Notes under the pieces: model-generated | What the model was told of the DNA's origin: nothing | The model's database searches: none | The model's input: only the letters and a program-made list of their open reading frames with translations | Program-made: the position numbers and the translations under genes | Source: UBA5793 sp040255465 | GTDB lineage: Bacteria > Planctomycetota > Phycisphaerae > Phycisphaerales > UBA5793 | NCBI GenBank assembly: GCA_040255465.1 | Contig: JBDZVA010000001.1 | Span: 372,001-436,000 of the forward strand | DNA: 64,000 nt | Direction: 5' to 3' | In this document: positions 53,440 through 62,637 of the stretch, one piece after another | Layout: each line of letters begins with the position of its first letter | Position numbering within the stretch: the stretch's first letter is position 1

Positions 53440-53700
53440 GTCTCCCGACATGAGTTATCCACAAAATCCGGACAGGCCCCGTCAAAATGTGTCTGTCTAG
53501 GTCGGGTGCTGTTCCCGCGGGCCTCGTGGCACGCCATTTGCTAGGAAGTACCTACGCGGTGTGTTACTGTCGCGCACTGTCGCGACCTGTCGCGACAGTC
53601 CCTATTAGGCACACGCGTGCGCGCGGGCGCGCGCGCATGCGCGCGAACCGATGTTGAAAACAATGGCAACTGTCGCGACAGACTGCGACAGTACGCGGCA
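53440..53700. other. Candidate prophage replication origin
   Basis: A consensus DnaA box TTATCCACA (53455-53463) is followed by iteron-like TGTCGCGACA units. Starts at 53566 (ACTGTCGCGC), 53576 (ACTGTCGCGAC), 53587 (CTGTCGCGACAGT), 53669 (ACTGTCGCGACAG) and 53682 (ACTGCGACAGT). The first three are spaced 10-11 bp, one helical turn apart. Between the clusters is a run of alternating purine-pyrimidine bases (53611-53645), which can adopt Z-form and melt easily. It lies beside the primase/helicase gene. It could instead be an operator array. Confidence 0.6.
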
Positions 53701-53710
53701 GTGGCTCGAG

Positions 53711-56137
53711 TCATGACTGGCCCTCCTGAAGTCGGATTCCTTCGTAGAATCGACTCTGGTACGAGTCGCGCCGGCACTTGATGTTGGCAATGGCCGCCGC
53801 CAGGTCCCGACCGAAAGTCGTCTTGTTCGTCACCAGGTTCCGTCCGTCCTGCTCACACCATCGCTTCCAAGCGTCATAGAGGGGATTGACGAACACGCGG
53901 TGACCCGGGCCGACGACGCAGCAGTCACGCACGAACGCGCTGACGGGTGAAGCAAGGTCCTCGAGATCTCGAATCGCGTCCTCGCTGCTCTCCGGCTGCA
54001 CGAACCGCCCGCGCGCGTTAAGCCGCTTCCAGCCTTCGATGGCCCACAGCAGAATGCCCGGCAGTTCGGCGATGAGTTGATTCGTGAGCGTCAGGTCTTC
54101 CTGGCCATAAAACGAGTTACTCAGCCGCAGCACCAGGAATCGCCCGGCCAGCGCGGTGCTGGCATCGTTGAGACGCGGCAGTTCATTGGTCAGGAACATG
54201 AACCGGGTCGGGAGTTTCATGCTGACTGAGCCGAGAAACTTCCGATCGATCGTGAGTGTGTCCTCGCCCGAGATGTTCAGCAGGCGCTCGATGACGATGC
54301 TGATGTTGTCGCCGCCGAAGCGTGCATCGCTGACGATCGCCAGCGATTTGTCGATGAGAGGCTGAAGACCGAAGTTACCCGCGAGACTGCTGGTGGTTGG
54401 CCCGACAACGTTGGCCGCGCCTACCAGTCGTGTCAGGATGCGACCGATCGTGCCTTTTCCTGAACGGCGCGGCCCGACGAGGAGCAGCATCTTCTGCTGG
54501 GATGTGTCGCTCGTGAGGCAGTAGCCCATCCACTCCTGGAGCAGTTCCATCGACTCGATGTCATCGCCGAACAGTTGCTCCATGAACCTGATCCACCGCT
54601 CGGGAGGCTCGGGATCGGGGTCGTAGTCGAACTCCAGCGCGTTGATCGTGAAGAGCGCCGGCGTCGGCGGCAGGACGCGACCGGTCGGGATGTGCAGGTT
54701 GAGGGTCTTGCACGGCAGGATTTCCAGCGCGGGCGGGCGATCCGTGCGAGTGTCGAGCCATGATGGAGCGACGGTCGATGCCGGAAGGTAGGCGAAAGCG
54801 CGAATCGACTCCAGAGCCTGCTTGACGGTTGTCGGGTTGGACTCGAATTCTGCGAGTTCCATCTCCTTGGTCAGCTTGTTGTAGACGTACCGCAGCGCCT
54901 TGTGCAACCACGGCTGGAGGCGGTGCTTCAGCCACTCGTCTTCGACCTGCTGGTAGCGGTTATGGCGCCATTCCATCATGAGGCCGCCGTAGGCGTGCAG
55001 CGAGCGGCACTCCGCGTGCTGGTTGAACTCGCGGACGTAGGCCTCGGCGGTCGGCAGCGTGCGCTTCGGAGACAGGACGAGCCGCCCGGTGTCGGGGTCG
55101 CGCTGGCCAAGGGGCACCATTCGCGCATCACCTTCGAATGAGTCGGGGGCATCCTCCGCCGCGCGGTCTTCAGCACATAGATTCTCCGCATCTACCGTGC
55201 CGTTGGATGTGCAGGATCCGTTGGTGTGCGTGCTGCCCGGTGCGACCTGACGCTGCGCATCGCGCAGCCATCCGTACGGCAATTCGTGTGGCTTTGTCGC
55301 CGCGTCTTGCACCTTGTGCCGCAGTTCCTTCTCGGTCCACGGCGGCTCGCATCGAGAGTTGAATCGTTCGATGAGCAGTCCCAGCGCGCTGTCGGAATCA
55401 AGGCCGAAGCCGTGCACCATTGCAGTTGCAGCGGCGTAGGTGGTGTCGTGTCCGCCCTGACCCGAAATGGCTGAAGGCATGGCATCGAGATAGGCGACGG
55501 CGCGGCGCAGGAGTGTGTCGTCGGGGGGAGCGGCAGTGGCGCGAGGCGCAGATTGCTTTGGCAATTGCACAGAAGCACCGGTGCGTGCGATGACGGCTGC
55601 GACCAGTGCTTCGACGGCTTTAGCGAGTACTTCGTGCTCGACCTTGGCAGGCTCGCCCTCCAGCCATTCGTACGCTTCACCCGATGGATGCACACTCGGC
55701 CCGACGACGGTCTGAGTTCCGGTGCTGCGGATCTCGACGATCATCTCCTTCGTGCCAGGAAAGTGGTGCTTCTTCGTTACCGCACCCGGGACGATGTACC
55801 ACCAATGGGAATTGGGCGCACTGACCCGGCCGGTAATGGTGGGCGTTGGTGGCAGAAACTGCGGCGCTAGTTCGATCGCCTCGGGACAATCGAGATCGAC
55901 ATCGACCAGCCAGCCACTCGGCTCGCCCAGGAGCAGGCCAATATTGCCACGGCGGCCGAAGTGCTGCGGCAGATCGGCTTCATCGAGACGCAGGTTCTGC
56001 CACTCTTCAATGATGGGCCCCTTGCGCCGCAGGGGGATCGGCACGCAGCGGTAGCCGTGAGCCGTGTATGCGCGAGCGGCGTCGAGCCGGCTCATGCCAT
56101 CATTGATCAATGCGCCGTTCTGTGTCACGGGTGCCAT
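53711..56137 (-). CDS. Prim-pol / D5-type primase-helicase
   Basis: The 808-residue protein has a bifunctional prim-pol N-terminal domain: YRCVPIPLRRKGP and VDVDLDCPEA (metal-binding acidic residues ~79-81), with SVHPSGEAYEW. The C-terminal part is a D5/SF3 ATPase with Walker A GPRRSGKG (~550) and an FLTNELP segment, as in P4-type primases. I start at ATG 56137, which overlaps the preceding stop (TGATG). It begins prophage DNA replication with the putative origin at its end. Confidence 0.9.
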   Translation of the reverse strand: MAPVTQNGALINDGMSRLDAARAYTAHGYRCVPIPLRRKGPIIEEWQNLRLDEADLPQHFGRRGNIGLLLGEPSGWLVDVDLDCPEAIELAPQFLPPTPTITGRVSAPNSHWWYIVPGAVTKKHHFPGTKEMIVEIRSTGTQTVVGPSVHPSGEAYEWLEGEPAKVEHEVLAKAVEALVAAVIARTGASVQLPKQSAPRATAAPPDDTLLRRAVAYLDAMPSAISGQGGHDTTYAAATAMVHGFGLDSDSALGLLIERFNSRCEPPWTEKELRHKVQDAATKPHELPYGWLRDAQRQVAPGSTHTNGSCTSNGTVDAENLCAEDRAAEDAPDSFEGDARMVPLGQRDPDTGRLVLSPKRTLPTAEAYVREFNQHAECRSLHAYGGLMMEWRHNRYQQVEDEWLKHRLQPWLHKALRYVYNKLTKEMELAEFESNPTTVKQALESIRAFAYLPASTVAPSWLDTRTDRPPALEILPCKTLNLHIPTGRVLPPTPALFTINALEFDYDPDPEPPERWIRFMEQLFGDDIESMELLQEWMGYCLTSDTSQQKMLLLVGPRRSGKGTIGRILTRLVGAANVVGPTTSSLAGNFGLQPLIDKSLAIVSDARFGGDNISIVIERLLNISGEDTLTIDRKFLGSVSMKLPTRFMFLTNELPRLNDASTALAGRFLVLRLSNSFYGQEDLTLTNQLIAELPGILLWAIEGWKRLNARGRFVQPESSEDAIRDLEDLASPVSAFVRDCCVVGPGHRVFVNPLYDAWKRWCEQDGRNLVTNKTTFGRDLAAAIANIKCRRDSYQSRFYEGIRLQEGQS

Positions 56138-56457
56138 CAATCCGGCCGCTCCTGCACCATCCGAATGGCCGCAAATAGGCAGGGAATGTCCTCCGCCGCG
56201 ATCACGAGCAGCAGGCGCGATCGGCGACGGCGTGCGAGAAGAGCAGGAACGCGATGCCCCGCGGCTCGTTGCGCACGTTTCCACTCGCGCCAGAAGTCGG
56301 GCAAATCGACTCGCACTTCCATGACCGCAACACCTGGAAAGTCAGCGTCGGGTTCAACCGTTCGCGCACTGGCGTGCGCATTGCGAATGCTCGCAAGCAC
56401 TTCCCTTGAAGAGGTCGAGTTGCGTGGTTTCGATTTGGCAGGGTGTCTTCGCGTCAC
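56137..56457 (-). CDS. Hypothetical early prophage protein
   Basis: The 106-residue protein contains MEVRVDLPDFWREWKRAQRA and VPALLARRRRSRLLLVIAAED. It overlaps both neighbours in one early transcript (ATGA before, TGATG after). Unknown function; a Holliday-junction or RusA-like nuclease has this size but the catalytic aspartates are not evident. Confidence 0.55.
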   Translation of the reverse strand: MTRRHPAKSKPRNSTSSREVLASIRNAHASARTVEPDADFPGVAVMEVRVDLPDFWREWKRAQRAAGHRVPALLARRRRSRLLLVIAAEDIPCLFAAIRMVQERPD

Positions 56458-56870
56458 AGTCCTGCCTCCTCGAGTTCTCGCTCGGCTTCGAGGTGGCGAC
56501 GCTGCGAATCTTGCAGCGCGTTGCGCGGCGGCTTTCGGCGGAAGGGTCGCCGCGATGTGTGGGCTTCGGCGGCAGCTGCTTCCCGTTCTGGCCGATCGAA
56601 ATGGACCGCATCAGCTTCGGCGAGTGCCAGGCCGAAGTCGTGCAGCCACTCACGCGTCGTGTAGATTCTCGAACCGTACCGCATGTGCTTGAGCCGCACA
56701 CGCTGGCCCGATGCCGCCTTGACGCCTTCGCGGCACCACCGCCAGATGCAGTTGGATGATGGTCGGCCGGGCGCCAGTTTCGCGGCCTGCGAGAGTGTGA
56801 TATACTCTTCTGTCGCCAGCACTCCTGTGCTCGTGTCGCCCGACTTCCTTGCCAAGAATTGTCCGTCCAT
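56454..56870 (-). CDS. DUF1580-like excisionase-type protein
   Basis: The 138-residue protein has LSQAAKLAPGRPSSNCIWRWCREGV and MRYGSRIYTTREWLHDF, the DUF1580 winged-helix pattern known from planctomycete mobile elements. ATG 56870 has GAGGAG 6 nt upstream. Likely an excisionase or early regulator. First gene of the early leftward transcript. Confidence 0.72.
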   Translation of the reverse strand: MDGQFLARKSGDTSTGVLATEEYITLSQAAKLAPGRPSSNCIWRWCREGVKAASGQRVRLKHMRYGSRIYTTREWLHDFGLALAEADAVHFDRPEREAAAAEAHTSRRPFRRKPPRNALQDSQRRHLEAERELEEAGL

Positions 56871-56942
56871 GTGGAACTCCTCACCGGTGTGGCTCGATGT
56901 TGAGCCACTTGCGATGAGCAAGTTTCTATGCGGTTTTCGGGT

Positions 56943-57056
56943 GGTAACTCCGTAACTCGAGTTACCGCGCTGGGCGACAACGACAACGGCCCTCTCGCGT
57001 TGGAAGGGCCGTCATTAAATCAGAAAAGACTGGGAAATGTTGGCGCGTGGTAACTT
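56943..57056. promoter_or_regulatory. GTAACT operator cluster of early operon
   Basis: A perfect 14-bp palindrome GTAACTCGAGTTAC (56952-56965) lies 80 bases upstream of the DUF1580 start. A further GGTAACTC copy is at 56943-56950 and GGTAACTT is at 57049-57056. This looks like a repressor-binding cluster. No repressor gene was recognised nearby. Confidence 0.6.
56986..57012. terminator. Hairpin downstream of subtilase gene
   Basis: ACGGCCCT...AGGGCCGT is an 8-bp stem with an 11-base loop. It lies 72 bases past the subtilase stop at 57084, between that gene and the early operon. U-run is weak; terminator function is likely but not certain. Confidence 0.45.
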
Positions 57057-57083
57057 GCTACACGTCTCAGTCGTGTGAACCCA

Positions 57084-59585
57084 TCAGGCCTCGACCGTCA
57101 GTGGTGCGGTGATCTGATCCATCACCGGCGTATAGAGGTCGCAATCCTCGGCGTCAGTTTCGATCGTGACAACCAGCGCGTATCTCGCAATACTGTCAAC
57201 CTTGCCGAGGTGCGGACGCTCTCTCCACCACCCCGTTACCGGGTACACGGCGATCTGCCCACACGCGGCCAGCTCAGCACCCGTCGCCTCCCACCAATCA
57301 GAATGTATGGACCCCTTGGTCTGAAGGTTCGAACCCAAAGCCCACGGAATGGGATCCGCCACGGACGGCCGACCTTCGCTGTCCTCATCCCACTCCTCTT
57401 GGCTGATGCGCTGACGGAACTCCTCGTCAGTCTCCGTGGGTCCCCGGAGCTTGAAGCGCAGGCCATGAGACTGATATCGGAACTTCTTCTTCCACCCGCG
57501 TCTACCTGGGCTTGGCTCAATGAAGTACGACAGAGTGACACGCAGGTGAACACTTCGGGCGTGAAGCGCGGCCAACGCCTCGGCAGGCCAAGGCAACGAG
57601 TGCAGGGAAAAGTCCTTGGTGCGATTCTTCCACTCGCCGTTCTCTCGAACTCGCTCGAACGCCTGAATCTGTCCTTGATGTATCAGCGCGACACGATTCC
57701 GTAGCGTGTATCGCGCCCGATCGAGATCCGGTCGGCCATAGCCGAAACACCGCAGTCTCTTGTGACGATCCGACTGCCGAACTCCCGGCACCTGGTCGAT
57801 CATCGCCGACGTCCACGATGCCGAGTGTACGAGCAGCGCCCGCAACGTCTCGGGCCACAGATGCGGGTACTCAGCCTGCAGAATCGCTGCAAGGCGTGCT
57901 GCCTGTGCGCTCGCGGCGCTGGTGTCGGATGTCCACGACAGGAGGTTCCCGACAGTTGAGCCGGATGCTGTCAACAAGCAGAGATCTTCGGTGGCATGAA
58001 CGCTGCCTTCAGGCGACCTGGTGTAATTGCCGCCCTCCATCACAATGTCTGGCTTGATCGGCCACTCTTGATCTGGCCATGAAGCAGAGGTCCGTGACGC
58101 TGGACAGAGTTCTCCTTGCTTAGCCAAGGGAGAATGGCTATCAAGGCTCGCATCGCGGATCTGGATCAGGTCGGTGCACGCCCCGACTGTGAGAGCGTTC
58201 CACGCTTGCGCCGGATCCTCGATGCGGTGCTCTTCGATGTTCGAGTTCGGATAGACGTGGGCAGGGAAGTCGGTCGGAGACCTGACGTTCCCCGCCGAAA
58301 CCACAAAAAGCCGCTTCGTCCCATCCAGTTCGCCGGCAGCGCTTTGATCTATCGCGGCCGACCAAGACGTGGGGTACCCGTGATCGCGACCGCGATCGTC
58401 TGCTGTGATCGCCAATAGTACGACCCGCGAACGGTCAGGAGCGGCCTGTTCCGCAAGAGCGACGCCCTCTTGTGTGACCCAGCCCCATGTTTCCTCCGGA
58501 TGTGCCTGCGAGGTGTTGAGAATCCTGACGGATTCGAGTCGATGCAGCATTAATGGTTGGGCGTCGCCGCCGAGCAGATATGGAAGCTCCTGTCCGTACA
58601 AAGCGATGCCTGCCATCTCTGAACCATGCTGCTCACGATTGTCGACCCTCGTCCACACCTGCTCGATCACGTGCTGATCTTCCGGCGAGAGAAAGGGCGC
58701 GAGCAGCGGATGCTCCTTTGAGACGCCGTGGTCGAGCACACAGACTGCCGGAGCAGTCGCCGCTGGTGAGGACAGCCGTTGAACAAGGTCTTCGATCAGG
58801 AGACGTTGATCACGCGGTTGTAGCCGGAGAAACTCGGACGCGACTTCCTTTGCCTTTCTTAGCTCGGCCAACCTGTCCAACAAAGGCACGAACACACATG
58901 TCCATTGCTCGACTGTTCCGTGTACGTGAAACACAAGTCGTTCGTTGAAGCGGAGCACATGGGAACCGACACGAAGGCCGCTTCCGTCGACCGCCGAAAT
59001 AAACTCTATGAAGGCCGTGTCTTCCTCGTCGTCGATCCGCTTCTGCAGCCAGACTTCCCACCAGATCGGTGCAGTTTGGTCTGCGGGAAAGAGATCATCC
59101 GCATCAGTCCAGAATGACCGAAGTACGGGTGTGCGGATTTCATCGATGCCGGCGACCAGCGGCTCGTTCTTGGGCCGGCGCGTATCCACCCGATCCTCAT
59201 TTGTGTATCGCTCGAATAGGCGCACGAAGCTCTCAAGTCGAGAGGAGGGAACGTACACAGTTGCAAAGCTGCGCCCTTCACGGTCTGCAACCGCGCGAAG
59301 CTCGACTCCTAGGCCGTTACGCAGCCGTTCCAAGCTGGCGAGTTGCAGATCTCGCCGGGGACCGACAACTTCAAGCGCGACATCAGTGATGGTGTGCCCG
59401 GCATCACTGGCCTGCTGGCCGAGTTCGGCACGGGCGGTTTGGATTTGTCTCTGCAACCGCTGGCCGTGACCAACCCGATCGTCGCGCGGTGGCACTCGAT
59501 ACTCGCCGCCGCCGCCGGAAGAGACGTGAGTGTACCTCCGCAACTCGCCGGGTTCCGTGATGTCGATGTGCTTGAATCGGTCCAT
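57084..59585 (-). CDS. ietS: IetS-like subtilisin-family serine protease
   Basis: The 833-residue protein has a subtilase domain: catalytic Asp in CVLDHGVS (~285), His in QHGSEMAG (~320), Asn in VVSAGN (~433) and Ser in SDTSAAS (~556). An N-terminal ~250-residue domain and a C-terminal ~200-residue domain flank it. It lies 18 bases downstream of an AAA ATPase, matching the IetAS two-gene arrangement (ATPase followed by subtilase), known as an anti-phage system and as a plasmid-stability system. GAAGAGG lies just before the ATG at 59585. It has no signal peptide, so it works in the cytoplasm. Confidence 0.82.
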   Translation of the reverse strand: MDRFKHIDITEPGELRRYTHVSSGGGGEYRVPPRDDRVGHGQRLQRQIQTARAELGQQASDAGHTITDVALEVVGPRRDLQLASLERLRNGLGVELRAVADREGRSFATVYVPSSRLESFVRLFERYTNEDRVDTRRPKNEPLVAGIDEIRTPVLRSFWTDADDLFPADQTAPIWWEVWLQKRIDDEEDTAFIEFISAVDGSGLRVGSHVLRFNERLVFHVHGTVEQWTCVFVPLLDRLAELRKAKEVASEFLRLQPRDQRLLIEDLVQRLSSPAATAPAVCVLDHGVSKEHPLLAPFLSPEDQHVIEQVWTRVDNREQHGSEMAGIALYGQELPYLLGGDAQPLMLHRLESVRILNTSQAHPEETWGWVTQEGVALAEQAAPDRSRVVLLAITADDRGRDHGYPTSWSAAIDQSAAGELDGTKRLFVVSAGNVRSPTDFPAHVYPNSNIEEHRIEDPAQAWNALTVGACTDLIQIRDASLDSHSPLAKQGELCPASRTSASWPDQEWPIKPDIVMEGGNYTRSPEGSVHATEDLCLLTASGSTVGNLLSWTSDTSAASAQAARLAAILQAEYPHLWPETLRALLVHSASWTSAMIDQVPGVRQSDRHKRLRCFGYGRPDLDRARYTLRNRVALIHQGQIQAFERVRENGEWKNRTKDFSLHSLPWPAEALAALHARSVHLRVTLSYFIEPSPGRRGWKKKFRYQSHGLRFKLRGPTETDEEFRQRISQEEWDEDSEGRPSVADPIPWALGSNLQTKGSIHSDWWEATGAELAACGQIAVYPVTGWWRERPHLGKVDSIARYALVVTIETDAEDCDLYTPVMDQITAPLTVEA

Positions 59586-59603
59586 CGACCTCTTCTCTCC
59601 CGA

Positions 59604-60578
59604 TCAGTTGAGCCGTTGCCGTCTCTCGATCGCCTTATGTAGCTCAGACGTAGTCGTCCGGCTGCGCCCATCCAGAACCGCTTCTTTGGCAGCATCATCG
59701 CATGCCTGAATTATCTCGGCGTGCGACAGCCCGGTGACGAGTTCGCCAACCCGCTTCCAGTTTGGCCGATCGGAAAGGAAGGATCCGAGGCGCCGTTCGA
59801 TCAGATCCCGCACCATGGAACCGGTAGGCATGTCGTACGTGAGCACGTCGTCGAAACGCCGAAACACAGCGGCGTCAATGGTTGGAGCGAGGTTGCTCGC
59901 AGCAATGAGCAGGCTCTGAGAGTTGTCGCTTTCGATAAACACCAAGAAGGCGTTCAAGACACGTCGGATCTCGCCAACATCCTGCCCGCCGTGCCGCTGG
60001 GATGCGATCGCGTCAAACTCGTCGAAGAGGTACACGCCGCGTCGCTCACACATCATGTCGAATACCAAGCGGAGCTTCGCAGCAGACTCCCCAAGGTACT
60101 TCGTGATCATCGTGTGAAACTGAACCGTGAGGAGTGGCAAATGCAGTTCGCCAGCGAGAGCGGTTGCCGTCATCGTCTTGCCACATCCGGGCGGACCTAG
60201 CAACAAAAGCTTTCGCCGCGGAGAAAGGCCATGGCCGGCCAAGAGGTCTGCCTGACGATATTCACGAAGGACTTGGTCGAGCCGGAAACGCGTCTCCGAC
60301 GTCAGGATCATGTCATCAAGCGTCGCCTTGGGGAACGACGCCGACACAAGCCCGCTGAGTTCACCGGTCGGCTGCGCGATCGGCAGAACTCGACGGTCCG
60401 GCTCTGCCTCCGCGGACCGCCGCGCCGAGTCAACGAGCTTGAGCAGCTCGTCGGCGAGCTTCTGGTTTCCGGATTTCGCGGCATGGGCAGATATCTGCGC
60501 GGCGACGGACAAGAAACGCGCACGATCACCGTCAGCGTAGCTCGCGATGAGCGCCTTGAGCTGTTGTGCTGTAGCCAT
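59604..60578 (-). CDS. ietA: IetA-like AAA+ ATPase
   Basis: The 324-residue protein has Walker A GPPGCGKT (128-135), Walker B LFDEFDA (184-190), sensor-1 ASN, and an arginine finger FRRFDD (~240). The class is CDC48/FtsH-like. It precedes the subtilase gene, as in IetAS. ATG 60578 has GAGGAG 8 nt upstream. The ATPase would unfold or feed substrates to the protease, or restrain it. Neighbours are the integrase and the subtilase, so it occupies an attachment-proximal cargo slot. Confidence 0.82.
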   Translation of the reverse strand: MATAQQLKALIASYADGDRARFLSVAAQISAHAAKSGNQKLADELLKLVDSARRSAEAEPDRRVLPIAQPTGELSGLVSASFPKATLDDMILTSETRFRLDQVLREYRQADLLAGHGLSPRRKLLLLGPPGCGKTMTATALAGELHLPLLTVQFHTMITKYLGESAAKLRLVFDMMCERRGVYLFDEFDAIASQRHGGQDVGEIRRVLNAFLVFIESDNSQSLLIAASNLAPTIDAAVFRRFDDVLTYDMPTGSMVRDLIERRLGSFLSDRPNWKRVGELVTGLSHAEIIQACDDAAKEAVLDGRSRTTTSELHKAIERRQRLN

Positions 60579-60717
60579 CGCCGTCACTCCTCGTCATCGA
60601 CGCATATCGTATGCTGAACGCAGGCTCGCCGGGCTCTCCACCCCTGCCATAGATGAATCGGCGCAACCCCTCCCGGCGCTGGAAGTTCGCCTCTGCTTCC
60701 CAGTCTGAGCACTGTTG
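60579..60717. other. Intergenic region between integrase and IetA-like gene
   Basis: 139 bases without a gene. It holds the promoter and ribosome-binding site of the ATPase gene. No repeat or attachment sequence is evident. Confidence 0.5.
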
Positions 60718-62055
60718 TCACCCCACGAGCCGCATGATCTCTGCCACTTTCGACTGATCTCGCTCGGCGTAGACCGCGTCGGTGACCCGGGCGCTCGCGT
60801 GTCCGAGGACGAGCGCAGAGACTTCAAGGCCGTGCTCGCGGCGGTAGAGCGTTGCGGCGGTGTGGCGGAGTTGGTACGGGAACCAGCGGTGTTCTTTCCG
60901 CCAGACGTCGAGAGCGTTCTTCAGTTTGGCCTCCACCAAGCGACTCCGCCACTCATCTCGCGTTTCGTCTTTGCCCTTCGCGAGCGGAGGCGGAGGCGGG
61001 AACGCCACATCGCAGGCGTACTGCACAGCCCGGTAGTAGGCCCGGGCGTCGTAGCGGTCGCCCGCCGCCTTCTTCGGCTCGGCCTTGCGGTTCGTGCCGG
61101 CCCGGTTGCCGTAGGAGAGTGGTGTCTTTCTCGCGGCCGCCCGGGCCGCTCGGCGCTCGGCGTCCGCCTCGGCGGGGCTAAAGAGGTGCGCCTCCGCTTC
61201 GCGTTTCATGAACGGCGCCAGCACAACTTGCGCCTTGGGCCCGAGGAAGAGCACGCGGTCGTGGCCCATGTACTGCGTTTTGTGGCGCTCAAGCCTCGCC
61301 ACCCACACTCCATCTTTGCCCGAGGTGTCGATGTCGCATGGCCGAAGGCTGAGCACCTCGTCGGGCCGAGCGCCGGTCAGAAGTTGGAGTTGCACTGCCG
61401 CAGCGACGGGGCTGGCCATGAATGGCAGCGTCTGGTCCACCACCTCAACCGGCACAGGTTTCACGACGCGCCCGACACGCGCTTCGCAGCGCCCGGGTTT
61501 GAGCGGATCAACCGACAGCAGCTCCATGCGCACTCTCGCCGAGACGAGTTCCTGCGACGCGGCCCACTTGAAGAGCCGGCACAGCCGCCGCACCTGCGCG
61601 TTGGCGTAGGTGATGCCCCAGCCTCGCCGGCCCCGCTCCTCGTCATCGCGAATCATCTGGTCGCGCAGGCGCTGCAGGCGTTTCGGGCCAAAAGCAGATG
61701 CGGGCGTCGAGCCGTATGAGCGCCGCAGCAACCGGATGACCGATTTGTAGTGGTCCTGCTCGCGCTTGTTCATTTGGACAGCCCGCGTGCGCCAGAATCG
61801 GGCGCACAATTCGGAGATGGTGATGCCGCCGTCCTCACCATCGCCGCCGGCCGGTGGCTTCTCGAAGTTGGCCTCGAAGAGCCGCCTTCCATTGGCTTCC
61901 CATTCCGCGATGACGCGGTGGTACATCTCGCGGCTCTCGGCTGATCCGGGCTCACCGAGCCAGTAATCCCGTCGCCGTTTTGTGACGGCGTCGGTGAGGG
62001 TGACGATGGCCTGATTGCGGTCGTGACGCTTGCGATAGCCCGGGGTCTTGGGCAC
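60718..62055 (-). CDS. int: Tyrosine recombinase (phage integrase)
   Basis: The 445-residue protein has a SAM-like N-terminal binding domain and a catalytic domain with GARPDEVLSL (Arg ~230), RHKTQY (Lys ~259), YQLRHTAATLYRR (Arg ~397), LGHAS (His ~419) and the nucleophile in DAVYAERD (Tyr ~429). The first His of the H-x-x-R box is Tyr, a variation seen in other integrases. GTG 62055 is chosen as the start: GGGAGG is 6 nt upstream, and the longer frame to 62202 enters the tRNA gene. It lies beside the tRNA-Asp 3' end, its expected target. Confidence 0.9.
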   Translation of the reverse strand: MPKTPGYRKRHDRNQAIVTLTDAVTKRRRDYWLGEPGSAESREMYHRVIAEWEANGRRLFEANFEKPPAGGDGEDGGITISELCARFWRTRAVQMNKREQDHYKSVIRLLRRSYGSTPASAFGPKRLQRLRDQMIRDDEERGRRGWGITYANAQVRRLCRLFKWAASQELVSARVRMELLSVDPLKPGRCEARVGRVVKPVPVEVVDQTLPFMASPVAAAVQLQLLTGARPDEVLSLRPCDIDTSGKDGVWVARLERHKTQYMGHDRVLFLGPKAQVVLAPFMKREAEAHLFSPAEADAERRAARAAARKTPLSYGNRAGTNRKAEPKKAAGDRYDARAYYRAVQYACDVAFPPPPPLAKGKDETRDEWRSRLVEAKLKNALDVWRKEHRWFPYQLRHTAATLYRREHGLEVSALVLGHASARVTDAVYAERDQSKVAEIMRLVG

Positions 62056-62171
62056 GGGGCACCTCCCGAAACTCCAGCGCGGTGCGCGCACCGCGCGGAA
62101 ATCGTCTCGAGCTGCGCCCCCGACCATCGGGAGGTATCCGTAACCTACGGATTCAGCAAGGCTTTCAGAAA

Positions 62172-62245
<74 letters not shown>

Positions 62246-62637
62246 ATACTGGGGGTGCGACCGCGGGTTCTTCAAACCCGACCCGGCCGCGAATTGCCGC
62301 AAAATGTACCGCACCCGCCCGTCCAGTCAAGATCGCCGACCACCTGAGTTGTCAGGTTCAGCCGCTCGGCGTCTGCGGAATGCATCCAAATCTCCACCAA
62401 AGAGCGGGACCATACACCGAAAAACCACCTGTCGCCGCCCGTCGTTCGATGATTGTACGCCACCCGTCGCGGGTCAAACCGATGCGGTGAGCCCCTCGCG
62501 CAGACTGGAAAGCCAGGGCGAGTTCCCGCCAAGTATCTCACCCTGATCATGCTCCCCCAGAGCGTGATATCGAGCCTCGGTGACGAGCCAACCCGCTATC
62601 GTGCTTCGGAGATCGACCCTGAGATGGAGTCGCAGAA
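62246..62637. other. Intergenic region beyond the tRNA
   Basis: 392 bases with no supported gene. The sequence GGGGGTGCGACCGCGGGTTC follows the tRNA start. This is flanking host sequence holding the promoter of the tRNA (to the left) and of the efflux operon (to the right). Confidence 0.5.

Noticed and set aside
57301..57345. Copy of the tRNA-Asp T-arm (GGTTCGAACCC) as attachment site
   Set aside because: It lies inside the subtilase coding frame and only ~10 bases match; this is not a duplicated tRNA end.
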